DNA of 64,000 nucleotides from Ignavibacteriales bacterium (lineage in GTDB: Bacteria > Bacteroidota > Ignavibacteria > Ignavibacteriales > Melioribacteraceae), in NCBI GenBank assembly GCA_021740915.1, contig JAIOYW010000005.1, positions 186,001 to 250,000 of the forward strand, given 5' to 3'. Below, piece after piece: positions 62,821 through 64,000 of this stretch. The stretch's first letter is position 1; the number at the start of each line of letters is the position of its first letter. The notes below the pieces were generated by a model. The model saw nothing but the letters and a program-made list of their open reading frames with translations. It did no database searches and was not told where the DNA came from. The translations under genes were made by a program, and so were the position numbers.

Positions 62821-64000
62821 TTACTCTTTTTCAATGAATGTTGTTCCGTCATAAAAAATAATCTCTAAGGATTTTCCGGTGTTCAATTGCGATGAACGTG
62901 CAATATATTTATTATCCTGCCGCGTGATCGTAAAACCCCTCTTGAGTACATTCCGGTGATCAAGGTTCTCAAGCGCGGATGTGAGCAGATTCAACTTTGC
63001 CCCGGATTCATTTAATCTATTATCGATAAAGTTTTGTATCCTGAGAAAAGTGTTATCGAGTTTTTGATACTTGTCGTTTATCATTCCCTCTGGTTTCCGG
63101 AATGAATACGAATTTATCTGCCTGTCAATTTTTTGATGCAGCAGCGAAATTCTTTCCTGTACCCTTTTTTCATTTTTGTTGCAAAAATCTGAAATGTAAT
63201 TAATTATATCGTTCTGATTTGGTGTGCTTAATTCCATTGCTGCAGAGGGAGTTGGTGCTCTCAGGTCCGATACAAAATCGGCAATAGTAAAATCTATTTC
63301 ATGACCGATACCTGTTACCACGGGAATCCTGGAGGCAAAAATTGCTCTTGCGACTATTTCTTCGTTAAAAGCCCATAAATCCTCAAGAGAGCCGCCTCCC
63401 CTTCCAACAATAATTGTATCAATGTTATCCAGTTTGTTTAATTCCTCAATTGAGGAAACGATCTCTTCTGCCGCCCCATCCCCCTGCACTTTTGCATGGG
63501 TGAGTACAATTTCAACCAAAGGAAAACGCCGGCGTGCAACATTTATCATATCCCGCAGGGCTGCGCCGCCTGCTGCTGTAACCACACCAATTCTGACCGG
63601 AAGTTTTTTGATTGCTTTTTTGAACCGGGCATCGAAAAGTCCCTCATCGGAGAGTTTTTTCTTGAGTTTTTCGAATGCGATCTGAAGGTCACCCAGCCCG
63701 GCGGGTTTCAGATCCCTGACATCAATTTGCAGAGTACCGCGGGGCACGTACATTGTAACTTTACCGCTGAGAACAACCTTATCTCCGTTAGCGGGTTTTC
63801 TGATCCTTGTATTAAAGGATTTCCACATTGTGCAGGAGAGCTGCGCATCATTATCCTTGATGGTAAAATACCAGTGACCGCTTATATGTGCGGTAAAATT
63901 GGAAATTTCACCAATTACGGAAATACCGTAAAAATTCTCTTCCAGCCGCGCTTTTATTAGGTTGGCAACCTCTGCGACTGTCAGTATATCATTTTGTTCT
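62821..64000 (-). CDS. xseA: Exodeoxyribonuclease VII large subunit (partial, N-terminus cut by window end)
   Basis: Single-strand-specific DNA exonuclease subunit. The frame is open to the window end; the ATG at 63828 is internal, because the upstream part in frame reads LTVAEVANLIKARLEENF and FTAHISGHWYFTIKD, the OB-fold N-terminal domain. Later motifs seen: PVRIGVVTAAGGAALRDM, GRGGGSLEDLWAFN and TGIGHEIDFTIADFVSDLRAPTPSAA. The missing part is only the first few residues. Confidence 0.95.
   Translation of the reverse strand, partial: EQNDILTVAEVANLIKARLEENFYGISVIGEISNFTAHISGHWYFTIKDNDAQLSCTMWKSFNTRIRKPANGDKVVLSGKVTMYVPRGTLQIDVRDLKPAGLGDLQIAFEKLKKKLSDEGLFDARFKKAIKKLPVRIGVVTAAGGAALRDMINVARRRFPLVEIVLTHAKVQGDGAAEEIVSSIEELNKLDNIDTIIVGRGGGSLEDLWAFNEEIVARAIFASRIPVVTGIGHEIDFTIADFVSDLRAPTPSAAMELSTPNQNDIINYISDFCNKNEKRVQERISLLHQKIDRQINSYSFRKPEGMINDKYQKLDNTFLRIQNFIDNRLNESGAKLNLLTSALENLDHRNVLKRGFTITRQDNKYIARSSQLNTGKSLEIIFYDGTTFIEKE

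Noticed and set aside
1-64000. CRISPR array, rRNA operon or prophage
   Set aside because: No regularly spaced short repeats, no rRNA-like sequence and no phage structural genes were seen on either strand.

Overview
The window is 64 kb of a bacterial chromosome from the Bacteroidota/Chlorobiota side of the tree, most likely an Ignavibacteria-type organism. The evidence is four secreted proteins ending in a type IX secretion (T9SS) sorting domain with the NYPNPFNP signature, a complete bat/moxR cluster, a BshB1-type bacillithiol deacetylase and the gene order thrS-infC-rpmI-rplT-pheS-pheT-zapA-rny. No rRNA, phage or CRISPR array was seen. This placement is inference; no database search was possible.

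Bases 1-10,120 (minus strand except one tRNA) are translation and housekeeping: coaE (cut by the window edge), rny, a structured RNA candidate, zapA, a small coiled-coil gene, pheT, pheS, rplT, rpmI, infC (starting at AUU) and thrS. Divergent tRNA units follow: Val-GAC and Leu-UAA on the minus strand, a CAU-anticodon tRNA on the plus strand. Bases 10,125-17,331 are a surface-glycan block: wecB, a carbamoyltransferase/DUF5989/SxtJ/SGNH-like cassette, then gmd and fcl (GDP-fucose). A glycogen phosphorylase follows, and then a plus-strand run of plsY, a DegP-type protease, purB and a lipoprotein peroxiredoxin.

Bases 24,186-32,326 are a minus-strand moxR-DUF58-bat operon: one MoxR ATPase, three VWA/DUF58 proteins, BatD-like and TPR proteins. 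Bases 32,598-37,885 carry three T9SS cargo proteins in a row: a deiminase of the PPAD/agmatine deiminase type, a seven-repeat propeller and an M14 carboxypeptidase. An orphan histidine kinase, a DUF302 protein and a bshB1/dehydrogenase/DASS transporter operon follow. An ECF sigma/anti-sigma/YbjQ operon comes next, and then groESL under a perfect CIRCE operator.

Bases 47,300-55,280 are an accessory island that is partly in decay. It holds broken ORF6N, HepT, VapC, IS transposase and hsdR genes, two intact-looking toxin-antitoxin type modules (AbiEi/AbiEii and HigB/HigA), an unrecognised membrane protein and a lipoprotein. Two of the modules carry a palindrome directly upstream of a Bacteroidota-type TAnnTTTG promoter element. 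The HigBA module is flanked by two copies of a roughly 90-base direct repeat.

Bases 55,283-64,000 return to ordinary content on the minus strand: a T9SS-exported CotH/lamin-tail protein, a PhoR/PhoB two-component pair, a Gfo/Idh oxidoreductase, dxs, xseB and xseA (cut by the window end).
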